64,000 nucleotides of DNA, taken from the NCBI RefSeq assembly GCF_030272615.1, contig NW_026728916.1:310001-374000 (forward strand). Direction: 5' to 3'. This stretch comes from Cryptomeria japonica. Taxonomy: Eukaryota > Streptophyta > Pinopsida > Cupressales > Cupressaceae. Below are positions 33,527 to 43,858 of the stretch, in pieces (within the stretch, counting starts at the first letter, position 1; each line of letters opens with the position of its first letter). The notes beneath the pieces are model-generated. The model saw only the letters and a program-made list of their open reading frames with translations, searched no databases and was not told the origin of the DNA. Both the position numbers and the translations under genes were made by a program.

Positions 33527-33631
33527 TCAGGAGATGAATCAATATTTTGAAGATTTTGATTGGATTTGATGATTTGTGTGTGGTATGTATGTTTTGTCTA
33601 TGTGAAATGTTGAAATTGATTCATCTCCTGA
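33527..33631. promoter_or_regulatory. 17-bp perfect inverted repeat upstream of the PMD gene
   Basis: TCAGGAGATGAATCAAT (33527-33543) and its exact reverse complement (33615-33631) are separated by 71 bases. They lie 82 bases or more upstream of the TATA box. This could be a paired factor-binding site or a hairpin in an antisense element transcript. Confidence 0.7.
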
Positions 33632-33712
33632 TAATTTACATTTTGTAGAGTATAAGGGAGACCGCGAGCAAATTACATGCCCAGTTCCCTAACCCTAATT
33701 TCATTTTCCTCC

Positions 33713-33720
33713 TATAAAAG
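33713..33720 (+). promoter_or_regulatory. TATA box of the PMD gene
   Basis: TATAAAAG in 'tcctcctataaaagggg', 74 bases upstream of the predicted start codon at 33794. It implies a short 5' leader of about 45 bases. Confidence 0.65.
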
Positions 33721-33954
33721 GGGAAAAGGGCTTTGATTTGATTCATTTGTGCATTGTTGACTTTGGAGAAAGAGAATTTGGAGAGAAGTCAAAATGCTTA
33801 TTCCATATTCCAGGCATCGTTTTGAGCACGTTTGGAGGTACCGGAGACCTGCCGCATATGGACCACCAGTAAGTCAACACTTTTGACCCTTTTTTGATTT
33901 TCTATTTAGTCATTTTTGGTCATTTTTTTATTTTTGAAATTCGGTTTTTAGTAG

Positions 33955-34410
33955 TTTAGCACGTCAAAGTTTCAATTTAGTGCATACGAAGATTAAGGTA
34001 GTGCATGAAGCTTGAATTTTAGGACTGCGTCCAAAATAAAATAGTGTAGCGCATAAAAGATCTAGGTTAGTGCAGGGAGGGAAAATAGCACATGCTGAAT
34101 GTAGGGTAGCATGTCGGGTTAACAAGATAGCACGTGAGTAAGACCTAGCGCATAGGGGTCATCGGGGTTCGCAAGGGTAAGGGGTTTTAGCACGTAGGGT
34201 AGACCTAGTGCATAGGGTCAAATAGGTAGCATCAGCAAGGTATAGGTTAGCGCATAAATATGTTTTAGTGCATAGGGTAGGTTGGATGGCACATTGGGGA
34301 AAAAGGATAGCGCGTAGAGGTATTCTAGTGCATAGGGTAAATAGAGTAGCGCGTGGGAAAAACAGCTTACCACATGGGTAGATTTTAGCACATAGAGAAC
34401 CCGTTTTAGC
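33955..34410 (+). repeat. Irregular array of TAGYGCATAGGG-like motifs inside the PMD intron
   Basis: The core TAG(C/T)(G/A)CAT or TAGCRCGT occurs roughly twenty times, spaced 15-35 bases, often followed by AGGGTA. Examples are 'tagcgcataggg', 'tagtgcatagggt' and 'tagcacgtagggtag'. The core is kept while the spacers vary in length and sequence. Confidence 0.75.
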
Positions 34411-34615
34411 GCATTTGGAAAAAATTTGTGAGATGAGGTGATTTTGTGAAATTGTTGTGTTTTGCTATCATGGTTTTTATTGATTTGTCCAATATGAGTG
34501 TCGATATAACTTGTTTTGATTTGCGATATTTCAAGTTATGCATAGATATTAATATGTTGATTTGATCAAAGCATGATTTGTTTTTGCATTTTGGTTTCAA
34601 GTTCAAACATGTGAA

Positions 34616-34790
34616 GCTTGATTTGTGTTACAAGTTGATATGGGTTGGAAACTTGAGTTGTTTTACAAGCTGATATGGGTGGGAAACTTGAGTTGTTTTA
34701 CAAGTTTATGTGATTTCGAGACTTGAGTTGTGTTACAAGTTTTGATATGGTTTTTGATAACTTGAGTTGTTTTACAAGCTGATATGAAAT
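34616..34790 (+). repeat. Tandem repeat, 34-39 bp period, inside the PMD intron
   Basis: 'acttgagttg' followed by 'tacaag' starts at 34651, 34685, 34721 and 34760, with a related unit at about 34617. Confidence 0.85.
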
Positions 34791-36400
34791 GATAGGATTT
34801 TGAACTTGATGTAGATGAGCAAATTGTTTCATGTTGTTGATGTGAGTTTGAATTTGATATCTTTGTTTTGATGTGGAAACTGATATTGGACTTCTTTTGC
34901 TAGTTGACAGGAGCGATTGGGCATGGTGCAGTCACGTGAGCAATTTCTTAGGCCTTGGACTTCGATACCACGGTTGACACAGGCTGACCTAGATATTATT
35001 GAGAGATGCGGGTTGACGTCCCTGTTGGATATGCCTCGGTTCACTGTGAACCGGGGGCTACTTACAGCGCTTGCAAAGAGGTGGCATAGCGACACGAACA
35101 CCTTCCACTTTGCCACAGGTGAGATGATAGTCACACCAGAGGACTGTTACAGGATTCTGCGCATACCAGTAGTAGGTGCACTACTACCTTATGAGCAATC
35201 AGAGGAGGGTGGCATAGAGGCACTTCACCATATTTTTCATGATGAGACAGTATGCGGATATGAGATCCCATGGTAGGAGTTCCTAGACCTGGATTATGCA
35301 CCACTTCCATCAGTACTGGTAGGATTTATCAGTGGATTCCTTTGTCTTGATCACAGGTCAAAGGGATTCTCTATGGGATGGGGGCTGGTGTTAGAGGACA
35401 TGGTTACATAGGGCCGTAGGTTTGCATGGGGATCAGCTATGCTAGCCCATCTATACAGGGACTTGCATGAGGTGGTATACCTAGGTTATGGTAGTTTGTC
35501 AGCTGGCGTGACACTTTTATAGGTATGGTGTTGGGAGCACATTCCAGCTACCAGGCCATTGGCAGATAGGGATAGGCCCATTGGACTTGCCTATGCCTAT
35601 GGGTACAGGGGTCTAGTTGTCCAGCGGAAGCTGGGCAAACTAGAGCATTAGAGGAGAGTGCTGGATGACATTGATACGGTCACATGGTGACCATATATAG
35701 GGTGTGAGGTATGGGCAGAGGATGGGTTGGAGATGCCCTATGTGTTTATGATGAGATACATGATTGGGAGGACCCCATTTGTTATCGAGAGGTTCGTGGT
35801 GACCAGAGTTTTGTGACAATTTAGTCGACAGCAAGGTATACCTCAGGGGGCCTATTTATATGCACGGTGGAGATAGGACATATCAGATTGGGGCCCGACC
35901 ATTGATAGTGCGGTGGTAGTGGAGGAGTTTGTCGGTTTGGCGGGCTAGATATGGGATTATGCCCTGGAGATTTTGGATGTGGGCATGACCGATGATTTTG
36001 CGAGATTGTTTGTTGCGTGGGTAGTGGCCAAGATATCAGATCCCGAGGAGATGCGGCCGACATTTGATGATGATGATGAGGAGGGAGATGGAGATGATGA
36101 GGATGATGGAGATGGTGGAGGAGGATGACAAGGGAGAGGAGATAGAGGGAGGAGGGGAGATAGAGGGAGGAGAGGAGAGAGAGGTTTGGAGAGAGCCATC
36201 AGACAGGTGGTGATAGATAGGGGGAGAGGCCATTTGGCCATTGGAGCAGGTGGAGAGGGGAGGGTGGGGGAGGTTCTAGCTACAGTGGGGGGGATTGATG
36301 AGATGATACAGCCAGCTCAGAGGAGGAGGACAAATGTGCTCCCACCTCTAGCACCAAGGATAGGTAGAGTTAGAGGGGATGCCCCTGCATAGGGACCGCT

Positions 36401-37835
36401 ACGGGTCCGAAAAAGTGGGTCGATAGAACTCAATATGTGAAAAATAGAGCTCTATAGAGCCTTGCGCACACACTCACATGACTTCTTGGTGCAAGCTATG
36501 GAGTAATGAAGTATCACTCAGCTTCCCAAGGTGGGTCCCATGGTTCTCTATCTTACACGGTCCCTCAAACCAATGTTTTTGCTCTTAGATCACTGAGCAA
36601 AATGGTTTAGGGATGGCAAATGCAAGAACGAGGGATGCTTTTTGTTGTTTTAGTATGAGATGCATCCTAAACTATGCATGATTCTAGAAATGCAATAAAC
36701 TAACTATAAGATGACAAGGTTAGTATGAATACTATCCCAACATGATATATTAGTCTATGATTAAGCTAAATGATAAAGAAAGTATTCTAAACATGCATAG
36801 TTAGACTAATTCCTAATTAAAGAGAGGCTAAATGATGAGCATAAAAATGATATGAAAGCTTGAATGTATTTGAGCATAAGTATGATACTACAAACTTGGA
36901 TTCTCAAAATGGAGGAATGAGAGCTCTATTTATAGCAAAAATAGGGCAATGGATGGTCAAGATTGAAAGAGTTAATCAAGGGTTGAGTTTGAAAGTTGGT
37001 AATCCATGTTTGCAATTTGCACCAATGAAATGGTGACAATTGTCAACATAGGGTTGGGTTGAGAGAAGGGGTTGGAGGCATTAAATGCCTAAGAAGACCT
37101 TATGGTTATCTAGAGGGTAAGGGTCAAGCCTAAATTAAGATTATCCATTGGATTAAGAGTTAATCCAAGGATAAACTCTTGTGCAAATGATTAAGGAATA
37201 ACCATGGTCAAAGCAATGAATGCTTGATGAGACCCTTGGGTTACATGGAGGTTGAGTTAAAAGAAATTCTTTAACCATGTAAGAGGGTTTAAGTTAACCA
37301 TTAATGGTTATGAAGACTTTGGGGAATTAAGTGGTTGAAGACTTGAAGCCTTTAATGGTTATCAAAGACTTTAAGGTTTTGAGAAGTGACCTCCCCTTGC
37401 TTAGGGATGTGACAAAGTTTAGAAGATGGGTTAGGCTAATTAGAAGCGATTAGAAGAGTCTAGAAGAAATTAGGAAGGGGTTTAGGAAGGCAAGTGGGAG
37501 ATGTAGGATTTTGCAAGTGGATGGAGGGATAATAGGATTTAATTGAAATAAAGTTAATTTAATTCAATTTGGTTGTAATTTGGGGAAATTAAATAAATTA
37601 GATTTATTTAATTTAGGATAACTATTTAATTAAATTTGAATTTAATTAAAAGTGGATAGAAGGGATTTAATTGAATAAAATGATTTATTCATTAAATGGT
37701 ATAGTGAATTTAAGTGAGCAATTTTACTTAATTAAATAGAGGAATGCAGGTAATTTAATTAGATTGGATTTAATTAAATAGAGAAATGAACATAAAATAT
37801 TCATTTAGGAATATGGTCATTTTTATACATCTACA
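36401..37835 (-). repeat. Element E 5' LTR (right copy)
   Basis: Matches the left LTR closely from 36411; outer end ATCTACA, then ATAAA. The first bases (36401-36420) only partly match the left copy. A TATA-like CTATAAATAG reads on the minus strand near 36926-36935. Confidence 0.9.
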
Positions 37836-37840
37836 ATAAA

Positions 37841-38207
37841 ATATAATGTCATAGGGTACAGTGGGTTGGGGACCCTATAATGACATCTTTGTAGCCCTTA
37901 CCATACTACCCATGGGACACTGACTAACCAACATCTAGAATTACTCCAACCCATGATGATGCATATCCATTAAAAACTGCAATTACTAACCCACTAGATA
38001 ACTGATTCTATAGGGTAATGAGCTAACATTGCAAAGATAGTTGAAACATACCTTAACTCAACCTTATTACATAGTTACACTGCATTTCAATTTTGTATAC
38101 TTGCGATCATTAAAATATTATAGAAAATAATTTAAAATATGGAAAACAACATGCATTTTGTAAATTAGACTATAAATTTTCAAGCCATTTAAACTAAATG
38201 TGCAAAT
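37841..38207. other. Host sequence between element E and the TRIM, with a short hairpin
   Basis: No gene seen. 'atgtcatagggt' (37846-37857) pairs with 'accctataatgacat' (37872-37886) with a two-base bulge. Confidence 0.5.
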
Positions 38208-38583
38208 TGTTACAAGTTTGGTTGATGTTGCACCAAAAGATCAACCTGTTAATGCCCGATACAACCACTAGACTTATAGAATCCACAAGAGGTGGTTAAG
38301 CCATGTCACAAACCCATGAACTACACTACACAACACAAGGAGACCAAGGGCACACACCTTGCAAAAATCCAACCCCTCAAAACAAGCGAGGAATTTGAAC
38401 CTATGACCAAGCTCTAATACCACTTGTTACAAGTGCAGTTGTATCTGTACCAAAAGATCAACCTATTAATGCTCGGTACAACCACTAGACCTGTAGAATC
38501 CACAGGAGGTAGTTAAGCCATGTCACAAACCCAAACACTATGATGGATAACACAAGGAGACTAAGGGTGCACACCTTACAACA
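38208..38583 (-). mobile_element. TRIM (terminal-repeat retrotransposon in miniature), complete, 376 bp
   Basis: Two 159-bp terminal repeats (38208-38366 and 38425-38583) enclose only 58 bases. Both begin TGTTACAAGT; the right one ends CTTACAACA. The target duplication is CAAAT (38203-38207 and 38584-38588). On the minus strand a primer binding site TGGTATTAGAGC (38411-38422) follows the 5' LTR by two bases. A GAGGGG purine run lies near the 3' LTR. It has no coding capacity and must use enzymes supplied by another element. Confidence 0.88.
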
Positions 38584-38588
38584 CAAAT

Positions 38589-38738
38589 GGCAGACTCAAG
38601 GAACACACTTCATTTGGAGGAATGCAACTTAACCATTACCGTAGTCCTTCCTATTGCATTCCAATTCAATGTCGCATGCAGTAAAGAGCATGAAAAGATT
38701 GTAGAATACTTCCAAATCAAGAAAAATAAATGCAAAAA
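38589..38738. repeat. Degenerate repeat flanking element F (left side)
   Basis: 38650-38738 resembles 44815-44920 ('ttgcattc', 'gcatgcag', 'aaaagattgt', 'aaatcaaga', 'aaatgcaaa'). The two stretches lie on opposite sides of element F, so F inserted into an older tandem repeat. 44752-45010 holds further weak copies. Confidence 0.5.
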
Positions 38739-39631
38739 TGTTGGGAAAAATGGTGTCTCAACCTTGCATTTATGCGAGGTTACTATTTATAGTAAGTTTT
38801 CATTTGAGCACGAAATGGTGCGAAACTCTCCCTGAAGCTTTTGGTTGGCTAGATAAGCATTCCGGTAAAGTTGCGTCGCAAGGTCACAGCTAGTTTTGAA
38901 GATATTAAAGTTTTCATCTTGGAGGGGTGCAATAAAATATTTAAACTTAATTTTGGGGACTTTAGAGGCTCTGAAACATCCTAAAAAGTGGCCTTAATTG
39001 GTGAAGCAGGTTACGAGGTGATAGAGCATTTCGTGAGCTTTTTGGCGCTTCAAACGGTTCGTCAATCGGACACCCGGTTCTCAAGTTATGGCCTCCGGAA
39101 GTTTGTACTCCTGAAATAGGAAAAATAATTTGTATCTGATACATAAATGAGCTGTAAAAGGGAGCGACACATGTTGATGTGTGCTTTAACATGTCATAGG
39201 GCATCTAGAAGGGAGATAAGGTCGGCTACACCTTATTGGGTGGTTTTAGCCCATGGTTTTGTAATACCGTTTGACGGTTTCTTGTATTGTATCTCCTATT
39301 TATGAGGTGTGTGAGATAGAGGTTGGGTGTAAGAGTCTTATGGCTATTGAGTTGCCTATGAATCTCTGATTAGTGGTACTCCTATGAAGAGCTTGCTCTG
39401 CAAGTATGTTGTAATCTGTTTTGATTGCTGAATAAAATATTGAGCTGCTTTTGGAGGGTGGGGTTTTTCTCCCGAAAGGGTTTTCCCCACGTAAATCATT
39501 GTGTTGTGGTATGAATGCTATTATATATATTTCTATTTTCTATAACTGTTGTAATGATCGGAAAAAGTTTTGCATTACCCTCCTCTCAAGGTTAGTGTAG
39601 GAAGTTGTTTCCGCTACTTAACTTCCTTACA
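38739..39631 (+). repeat. Element F 5' LTR
   Basis: 893 bp; a TATA-like 'tatttatgaggtg' lies near 39297 and poly(A)-signal-like 'aataaaatat' near 39430. Confidence 0.95.
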
Positions 39632-39633
39632 AG

Positions 39634-39645
39634 TGGTATCAGAGC
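39634..39645 (+). promoter_or_regulatory. Element F primer binding site (initiator Met tRNA)
   Basis: TGGTATCAGAGC, two bases after the LTR end. Confidence 0.95.
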
Positions 39646-39755
39646 CTGATCACCTTTGGTTTCAATTGTGGGTAGTTGGGTTTTTTGAACTAATGTAGAT
39701 TTGAGTGGGAGCTTGTGCAGAAGACACTTTTTGATCTTGTTGCAGGAATATTCAG

Positions 39756-42700
39756 ATGGTGAGTTCGTTAGGGAGAATAGAGGTGGAGAAATTTAATGGA
39801 AGTAATTTTGAGATGTGGAAGCTGAAGATGGAAGATCTGCTAATAGATCGAGATCTTTGGGATGTTGTTGATGCGAATGTCCAAAGGCCTTCAGATCCTA
39901 CTGCGGCAGCTTAGTATGATGTTATGGACCAGAAAACCAAGGGTCTAATCAGACTGTGCCTGGCAGACTCTGTTCTAATCAATGTCCATGAAGAAAACTC
40001 TACAAAGAAGCTATGGACTAAGCTTGGTGAGATGTATCAAGTGAAATCTTTATTAAATCAGATTTTCTTAAGAAAGAAATTGTATTCCTTGAAGATGGAA
40101 GAGGGTGGACGAATTGCAGACCACCTAGAAGCATTCAATATGTTGGTGGCTCAATTAGTATCCATCAGTGTTAAGATGGACGAGGAGGAGAAATGTCAGA
40201 TCTTGCTTTGTTCTTTGCCTGATTCATGGGATTCTCTTGTTATGGCTATCGATAGTACTTCTGTTGTTTTGAAATCTGAAGACGTGGTGGGTGCCCTACT
40301 CGGTGAGGAGATGTGAAGGAAGGTATCCATTAGTTCAAAGGAAGCCCTAACTGTTCGTGGAATACCTAAGGAGAAAGGCAAGAAGAATGAGAAGCGCGGC
40401 AAGTCCAAATCCAAAGGGAGATCGAAATCTCCTAGAAAGTCCAAAGTCATTTGCTGGAGTTGCGGTAAACCGGGTCACATCCGTAAGGACTGCAAAGAAG
40501 AAAATAAGAAGAAGAAAAAGAAAAAGTTTGATTCTGATTCTGAGTCCGACAAGGAAGATGGTGATGCATTTATTGCGGCTTTGGCGACTCATGCAGGTAA
40601 TGATGCCTGGCTAATTGACTCAGGTGCATCTTTTCATATGACTTCCAATAGAAATTGGTTTTCTGAATATAAAGGATTTAATGGAGGTAAGGTGTACTTG
40701 GGTGATGATTCACCTCTAGACATTGTTGGTCGAGGTAAAGTTAGAATCAGGTTTTCTGATGGTAGAATAAAAAGGATTAATGGTGTGCTGCATATCCCTG
40801 GATTAAAATGAAACTGATTATCTGTGAGCAAACTGATAGATGCGGGTGTGCAGGTAGTCTTTTCTGAAACAGGATGTAAGATGATTAACGGTGCTATGGT
40901 AGTTGCTAGAGGTGTCAGGTTTGGCACTTTGTATAAGCTTGAAGCATACATTGTTGAGTGTAATAGCACTTCTGCAAAAAGTAAATCTGCGGATACTTCA
41001 CTGGAAGATTTGAAGGTTTCACCTTCAGCAGATGGAAATGGTTTTTGGGTACCTAAGGGTGCTCTTTCGTCTGAAGCAAAGTTACCTGCAGAGAAGACTA
41101 TGTTATGGCACCAGAGACTTGGCCACATTGGAGAAAAGGGTCTAAGGACCTTGAAAAATAAAAATCTTGTTGAAGGTTTGAATGATTGTAATCTTGACTT
41201 TGATTTCTGTGAGCATTGCATTTATGGAAAACAAAACCACGTTCAGTTTTACTCGAGTTCTCATAAAACTTGTGGTGTTTTGGATCTTATCCATTCTGAT
41301 GTGTTTGGTCCAGTAGATGTCTCTTCGATTGGAAAATCCACATATTATGTTTCATTTATTGATGATTTTAGTAGAAGGACATGGGTATATTTTCTAAAGA
41401 GTAAATCTGAAGTTTTTAGTCATTTTAAAGAATTTAAAGCAATGGTTGAGTTGCAGACTGGAAAGAAAATAAAATGTTTGAGAACTGATAATGGCGGTGA
41501 GTTTTGCTCTAATGATTTTGATAGATTCTGTAAAGACTATGGAATTAACAGGCAGAAGACAACTCCGTATTCTCCACAGTAGAATGGAGTTGCAGAAAGA
41601 ATGAACAGGACACTGATGGAGAAGGCTACAAGTATGTTGAGTGGTGCTGGTCTTGAACAAAAGTTTTGGGCTGAAGCTGTTGCCACTGCTTGCTACCTGA
41701 TTAACAGGTCTCCTACATCAGCCCTTGTTGATAAAATGCCTATGGAAGCATGGTTAGGTCACAAGCCTTCATTGAGACATCTTAGAGTTTTTGGTTACGA
41801 GGCATATGCACATGTGCCAAAGGAGAAGCGAACAAAGTTGGAGAACAAGGCTGTGAAATGTATCTTCATCGGGTATAGTTATGGTGTGAAAGGATACAAG
41901 CTTTGGGACCCTGTTACACAAAAGGTAATTCACAATAGAAGTGTTATTTTTAGAGAAATTAAGTCTCCTTCTATTACATTGTAGCTAGAACAGACTAAAA
42001 AAGAAGATGTGATTCAACTTCCTTCTACACCTGAAAGAGTTGAATCGAGACCCCTAGATAGGAAAGAATTTGAGGAGAGCTCGTCTAGCTCTGAATCTTC
42101 AGAAGAGGAGGAAGAACCTCCAACTCAGCTTGTTCGAAGGTCTACAAGACATAGACAACCACCTGAAAGGTATTCACCTGATGATTGGAGATGTATTTTT
42201 GCTCTGAATACTAGTGTGGATGAACTGAAATCTGTAGAAGAGGCATTAGGTATGAATGATGCAAAATCCTGGAAGATTGCTATGGAGGAAGAAATGGCAG
42301 CTTTGAAAAAGAATGATACATGGGATCTTGTACCATTGCCTGAAGGATGAAAACCTGTTGGGTGTAAATGGGTGTTCAAGAAAAAGATTGGTTCAGATGG
42401 AAGCATTGAGAAGTATAAAGCAAGATTGGTTGCAAAAGGCTACTCTTAGGTTGAGGGTGTTGATTACGGTGAGATATTTTCTCCTGTTGCAAAAATGACA
42501 TCCATTAGATTTTTGCTTTCTATTGCTACTACTTATGATTTAGAGGTTGAGCAAATGGATGTGAAAACTGCTTTCCTTCATGGTGATTTGGAGGAAGATA
42601 TTTATATGACACAGCCGAAGCACTATGTGGTGAAAGGCAAAAGTAATTTGGTCTGTAAATTGAAGAAATCTCTGTATGGCCTCAAACAAAGTCCTAGGAT

Positions 42701-43802
42701 GTGGTACCAAAAATTTGATACATATGTGTTGAGTTTGGGATTTGAACATTCTAAATCAGATCACTATGTTTATTATAAATCTTATGGTGATCATTTCTTA
42801 TTCATTGCATTGTATGTTGATGATATGTTATTCATTGGTAAAGGGAAAGGTATGATTTCAGAACTGAAGTCTCAGCTCGCTGCTAAATTTGAAATGAAAG
42901 ATCTTGGTGCAGCAAAGCACATTCTTGGGATGGAAATTAGAAGAGATAGGGTGAACAGAAAGCTATGGCTAGGCCAGAGTAAGTATGTGAATTCAGTGTT
43001 ACAGAGGTTCAACATGCAGAATTGTAGACCATTGAGTGTTCCTTTTACAGTTGGAATGAAGCTATCTATTTCAGATTGTCCTACATCCCCATTGGAGATG
43101 GAAGACATGAGCAGAGTGCCTTACCAGAGTGCGGTTGGAAGCTTGATGTATGCTATGGTCTATACTAGACTAGACATTGCCCAAGCAGTGGGAGTACTTT
43201 CTAGATATATGTCTAATCCTGGTAGAGTTCATTGGGATGCAGTCAAAAGAGTCTTCAGATATTTGAAGGGTACTTCAGAGTATTCTTTGTGTTATCATGG
43301 TAATTCAGTTGGAGACATGACTTCCCTTGATATCCATGGTTATGTGGATTCAGATTGGGCAGGTGATATTGATAGCAGAAGATCCATCAGTGCTTATGTG
43401 TTTACTTTGTTTGGTGGTGCAATTAGTTGGATGAGTAAGCGACAGGCTGTGGTTGCTTTATCCACTACTGAAGCAGAGTATATGGCAGCTACTCATGCTT
43501 GTAAAGAGGCCATTTGGCTTAAGAGACTGTGTTCGGATATTGGAATAAAACAAGGTACAGTGACAGTTTACTGTGACAGTCAAAGTGCAATTAGCCTAGC
43601 TAAGAACCCGACATTTCATGCCCGGACCAAACATATTGATGTTCTGTATCATTTTGTTAGAGATATGGTCGAAGATGGTAGGGTGAAGCTGGTTAAGGTG
43701 GAAACTTTGATGAATGTTGCAGATGCTTTAACTAAGGCTATGAGCACAGAGAAGTTTAGATGGTGTTCAGAGTCTATGGGCCTTATGGCCCCTAGCAATT
43801 GA
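39756..43802 (+). pseudogene. Element F Gag-Pol polyprotein, one frame, eight stops, no frameshift
   Basis: The ATG at 39756 (MVSSLGRIEVEKFNGSNF) opens a frame of 1348 codons ending in TGA at 43800. In order it shows a UBN2-type gag (to about residue 190) and a basic Lys/Arg stretch with knuckle CWSCGKPGHIRKDC (about 232). Next are protease WLIDSGASFHM (about 290), pre-integrase LWHQRLGHIGEKGLRTL and integrase core (FIDDFSRRTWVYFLKSK, LRTDNGGEF, NGVAERMNRTL). Then come RT with [12 protein letters not shown] and intact YVDD, and RNase H with DSDWAGDIDSRRS, STTEAEYMA, YCDSQSAISLAKN and ADALTK. Stops are TAG at 39912, 41580, 41982, 42447 and TGA at 40314, 40809, 40815, 42348. All but 40815 sit where Gln (CAG) or Arg (CGA) is expected. 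Confidence 0.95.
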
Positions 43803-43858
43803 TTCATTGTGTTGACATTCCCTTCCGCTCCTGCAAGGTGTTCGACAAGTGGGAGATT

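Larger units (their letters stand above)
33869..34910 (+). other. Predicted intron of the PMD gene
   Basis: The donor is CCA|GTAAGT at 33869 and the acceptor 'cttcttttgctagttgacag' ends at 34910. Splicing joins the two exons in frame (codon CCA to GAG). The intron contains the repeats at 33955-34410 and 34616-34790. Confidence 0.7.
33794..36392 (+). pseudogene. Plant mobile domain (PMD, MAIN/MAIL-like) gene, two exons, with nine premature stops
   Basis: Exon 1 (33794-33868) encodes 25 residues, MLIPYSRHRFEHVWRYRR and a short tail. Exon 2 (34911-36392) joins in phase 0. The 518-codon frame has no frameshift. Exon 2 begins FLRPWTSIPRLTQADLDII and carries the PMD signature: ALAKRWHSDTNTFHFATGEM, TPEDCYRILRIPVVG and further on WEHIPATRPLADRD. 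The end is an Asp/Glu run and Arg/Gly repeats (GRGDRGRRGDRGRRG). The PMD (also annotated aminotransferase-like) occurs in Arabidopsis MAIN and MAIL1, nuclear proteins needed for gene expression and transposon silencing, and in plant transposons. Nine stops (at 35274, 35409, 35520 and later) are TAG or TGA, each compatible with CAG or CGA. The frame itself is otherwise kept. Confidence 0.85.
31948..37835 (-). mobile_element. Element E: LTR element without gag-pol carrying an antisense plant mobile domain gene
   Basis: LTRs of about 1.43 kb (31948-33381 and about 36401-37835) are nearly identical and flanked by the target duplication ATAAA (31943-31947 and 37836-37840). A purine-rich AAAGAGGGGCAAAA directly abuts the left LTR on the minus strand, so the element runs leftward. 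No gag, protease, integrase or RT is present. The 3-kb interior holds a plus-strand PMD gene with TATA box and intron, antisense to the element. The right LTR's inner edge diverges from the left one just before the gene's end, and no clear primer binding site is seen there. Confidence 0.88.

Noticed and set aside
33955-34410. Regularly recurring motif that might suggest a CRISPR-like array
   Set aside because: Repeats are short, degenerate and variably spaced, with no unique spacers of uniform length; the context is a plant intron.
35640-36241. Minus-strand ORFs rich in Pro, Ser and His over the PMD exon
   Set aside because: They are shadows of the plus-strand PMD frame; the Ser/Pro run mirrors the Asp/Glu and Arg/Gly codons.
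40634-41221. A 195-codon minus-strand ORF inside element F
   Set aside because: Lies opposite the plus-strand protease/integrase frame, whose motifs are clear.
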